A DNA stretch of 64,000 bases from DASTCZ01 sp963704455. Its GTDB lineage: Bacteria; Acidobacteriota; Terriglobia; Acidiferrales; UBA7541. The stretch is from the NCBI GenBank assembly GCA_963704455.1, contig OY969905.1:2542001-2606000 (forward strand), read 5' to 3'. Shown here piece after piece: positions 61,974 to 64,000 of the stretch (its first letter is position 1; every line of letters begins with the position of its first letter). A program made the translations under genes and the position numbers. The notes beneath the pieces were generated by a model, which had not been told where the DNA came from, searched no databases, and saw nothing but the letters and a program-made list of their open reading frames with translations.

Positions 61974-62153
61974 CTACGCTGTCTCGGTGGAAGGAGGATT
62001 GGGCGGCGGAGGCGGTGGTTGTTGCGGGGGCGGCGCAGGTTGCGGCGCTGGTTTGGGTGCTGGCGCGGGCACGCGATAGGACGGCGGGGCCTTCTGAATC
62101 TTGTCCTTCTTCGGCTTTTTCTTTTCTCGACCGCGCTTGTCCCGGTTGCCCAT
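61974..62153 (-). CDS. Small basic Pro-rich protein (59 residues)
   Basis: A short gene from an ATG at 62153 with an excellent AGGAGG site 9 bases upstream, ending at TAG (61974). The N-terminus MGNRDKRGREKKKPKKDK is strongly basic. The rest is almost entirely Pro/Ala/Gln, including PAPAPKPAPQPAPPPQQPPP. The N-terminal pattern is one I have seen in short conserved bacterial proteins, with the tail less conserved. It has no predicted membrane segment. The basic head suggests nucleic-acid or ribosome contact; that is inference. Confidence 0.8.
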   Translation of the reverse strand: MGNRDKRGREKKKPKKDKIQKAPPSYRVPAPAPKPAPQPAPPPQQPPPPPPNPPSTETA

Positions 62154-62261
62154 GATTTGGTCCTCCTTGCGCTGAGATCTGGCCGGTCGGACCAGCTACA
62201 ACACTAATGAATAAGATACCACGCGAGCGCGGGTTGGCGAACTTCGGTTTGAAGCAATTCG

Positions 62262-63320
62262 CTAGTGGCCGTAGACGAGGACCCGGAAGCTGCCGAGGAC
62301 GGGCTGCGGATTTGAGCGGCCGGCGGTGGGCGCGGGAGGCGCGGCAAAATCCGCGGTGTCCAAGAAAAGATTGTGAGTTTCCGTGTCGAGACCCATGGTT
62401 TTGGCGCCGAATTGAGTCTTGACGTTGTCGACGACGCTGTACTGATCGGGCGAATCTTCGTGGAAGATGTGGATGTTCCCCTCACGGGTAGAGACAAAAA
62501 TCATTTTGGTTTCGGGATCGTAGGCAGCGGCGTCAGTGCCGGCGCTGATGGGAAACGACTGGATGATTTTTCCGGAGTCGGCATCCATCACGACGAGTAC
62601 CTGCGGGTTGCGGCCCGCGCTGAAGAGCCGGCGGTGCTCGCGATCCATCGCGAGAGCGGTGGAACCGCCGGACGGAGCGGTGGGCCAACGGGATTTGACT
62701 TCCATCGTGCGAGCGTCAATTGCGGCGACCTGATTTTTATCAGCGAGATTCGCGTAGATCATTCCTTTGCCGTCGGTGACGGCGAATTCGGGAGCGCCGC
62801 CGAGACCGATGGTCTTGATCACGGCGCCGGTTGCGGCATCGAGTACGGTGGAGTCGTTGCTGTCACCATTCATGGTGAAGACGCGCTTTGAAACGGAATC
62901 GTAGACGATGCCATCGGTGTCGGGATCGGATTTGGCTGTGCCTAAAATTTTCAGGGACTTTATGTCGAAGATGGTTACCTGGGCGGCGGTTCCGTCAGTG
63001 ATGAAGCCGCGGTTGAATTCAGGCGCGAGGGCGACGCCGTGCTGGCGCTTAAAGCCGGGGATGTAGCCGACGAGAGTGCCGGAGTCGGCGTCCATCACCT
63101 GGACAGCGGTGCCGCGAGAGAGGTAGACGCGGCGGGCGACAGCGTCGACGGTGACGTAATCGAAATACTCGGAGGTGCTGCCGGGCGCGGCGGCGAAATT
63201 GTAAGTTTTCAGGAGATGGTAGCCGCTGTCGGGGCGCGCGGGCGCGAAAGTGCCGAGCAGGTGCAGGGCTGAAAACAAAATTGTGAAAACGGCGAGGGCG
63301 TGCAGAGTGGAGAATTTCAT
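62262..63320 (-). CDS. Exported YVTN/YncE-like beta-propeller protein
   Basis: A 352-residue protein from the ATG at 63320. The signal peptide is LHALAVFTILFSALHLLGTF. At least six repeats of the YVTN type follow (AVQVMDADSGTLVGYIPGFK, QVTIFDIKSLKILGTAKSDP, STVLDAATGAVIKTIGLGGA, VAAIDARTMEVKSRWPTAP), so it is a seven-bladed propeller in the periplasm or outside. Binding partner unknown; relatives range from ligand-binding proteins to quinoprotein-like sensors. Confidence 0.86.
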   Translation of the reverse strand: MKFSTLHALAVFTILFSALHLLGTFAPARPDSGYHLLKTYNFAAAPGSTSEYFDYVTVDAVARRVYLSRGTAVQVMDADSGTLVGYIPGFKRQHGVALAPEFNRGFITDGTAAQVTIFDIKSLKILGTAKSDPDTDGIVYDSVSKRVFTMNGDSNDSTVLDAATGAVIKTIGLGGAPEFAVTDGKGMIYANLADKNQVAAIDARTMEVKSRWPTAPSGGSTALAMDREHRRLFSAGRNPQVLVVMDADSGKIIQSFPISAGTDAAAYDPETKMIFVSTREGNIHIFHEDSPDQYSVVDNVKTQFGAKTMGLDTETHNLFLDTADFAAPPAPTAGRSNPQPVLGSFRVLVYGH

Positions 63321-63497
63321 GGAGGCCTCCTTCGGAAACAACGGTAAGACAGGAAACCATTATGCCTTGGCGTTAGATTAAGGCGAGATTAAGGGCGGCG
63401 CGAGCAGGAACAAACGTTGGGGGCTGAGCGTATACTGAGGTGAATGCCGGATCTGAAATGGAAATCCCAAGACAAATTTGGATTCATCGAGGGTTTC

Positions 63498-64000
63498 ATG
63501 AGTAAACGCAACATGACTCACCGCAAATTGTGGAAGCTGGCTGCGACGGTCGGGCTAGCGGCGTTGGGGCTGATAGCTACGCTTGCAGTTCATGGCCAGG
63601 ACAAGGCGGCGCGGCTGACATTTGAAGTGGCGTCAATCAAGCCTTCTAAACCGGGCACGCCCGGTGGTGGAATCAAAGCGATGCCTGGGGGCCAGGAGTA
63701 TGTGGCGCAGAACGCGCCACTAATACTGATTATCAGCTTGATGTATAAGGTGCCCATCCGGCAGATCATGGGCGGGCCGGACTGGCTGAATACCGACTTG
63801 TGGGAAATTGATGCGAAAGCGGACCATTCATACAACCTGGACGATCTCCACACGATGTTTCAAAATTTGCTGGCGGATGAATTCAAGCTGAAATTCCACA
63901 AGGAGACCAAGGAAGGCCCCGTGTATGCCCTGACGGTGGATAAGTCGGGGCTGAAAATGAAAGTGAACGAGAGCGACCAAGATTTCAATATCCCGATCGT
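63498..64000 (+). CDS. TIGR03435-type soil-associated exported protein (3' partial)
   Basis: The frame is open to the window end. The ATG at 63498 follows GAGGG and gives a signal peptide (LAATVGLAALGLIATLAV); an ATG at 63444 is also in frame. The mature part reads LTFEVASIKPSKPGTPGG, PLILIISLMYKVPIRQIMGG, LWEIDAKADH and HTMFQNLLADEFKLKFH, then EGPVYALTVDKSG. These are the hallmarks of the TIGR03435 family, expanded in Acidobacteriota. Its function is unknown. It is divergent from the propeller gene. Confidence 0.88.
   Translation, partial: MSKRNMTHRKLWKLAATVGLAALGLIATLAVHGQDKAARLTFEVASIKPSKPGTPGGGIKAMPGGQEYVAQNAPLILIISLMYKVPIRQIMGGPDWLNTDLWEIDAKADHSYNLDDLHTMFQNLLADEFKLKFHKETKEGPVYALTVDKSGLKMKVNESDQDFNIPI

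Overview
The window looks like chromosomal DNA from a soil-type member of the Acidobacteriota. The pointers are an Oar-like TonB-dependent receptor with an N-terminal carboxypeptidase-regulatory domain, an orphan MacB/FtsX-type permease of about 820 residues (the acidobacterial duplicated-permease type), a TIGR03435-type soil-associated protein at the right edge, and a generally GC-rich sequence. This placement comes from gene content, not from any marker gene. I saw no rRNA, tRNA, CRISPR array or insertion sequence.

Layout. 1-738: the 3' end of an FAD-dependent oxidoreductase. 787-6797: a BY-kinase/Wzc-type chain-length protein and a TonB-dependent receptor (minus strand). 7014-13324: a compact minus-strand operon for reductive pyrimidine catabolism (N-carbamoyl-beta-alanine amidohydrolase, PreT, PreA, dihydropyrimidinase, NCS1 permease) behind a good sigma70-type promoter. 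13503-40552: a very long minus-strand exopolysaccharide locus. It holds a nucleotidyltransferase-like protein, a TPR protein, two O-antigen polymerase/ligase-like proteins, Wza-like export, a second BY-kinase, a sugar epimerase, seven cytosolic glycosyltransferases, two GT-C-like membrane proteins, three FkbM methyltransferases, one class I methyltransferase and two acyltransferases. Many of its genes are chained by 1-13 nt overlaps. No flippase and no priming glycosyl-phosphate transferase is visible.

41021-46691 (plus strand) is a RiPP-like operon: a large exported protein, a 62-residue two-cysteine candidate precursor peptide, a SipW/ER-type signal peptidase-like protein, an HprK-like kinase, a PqqD-like protein and a SPASM radical SAM enzyme. 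It diverges from the nucleotidyltransferase gene across a promoter region with a long dyad. 47035-52945: the orphan permease, a MerR regulator with a small Cys/His-rich exported protein, an exported MsrA, and a TPR protein. 52995-57260: queuosine precursor genes queC, queE and queD with a DinG-like helicase.

57429-60195 (plus strand) is a three-gene cassette: a short PurA-family enzyme with Ser in place of the catalytic Asp13 (as in phage PurZ), a membrane-anchored dCTP-deaminase/dUTPase-fold protein, and an uncharacterised protein. It looks like acquired DNA and is my best candidate for an undescribed nucleotide-based (possibly anti-phage) system. The right end carries a small exported protein, an AraC regulator, a 59-residue Lys/Pro-rich protein, a YVTN beta-propeller and the TIGR03435 protein.
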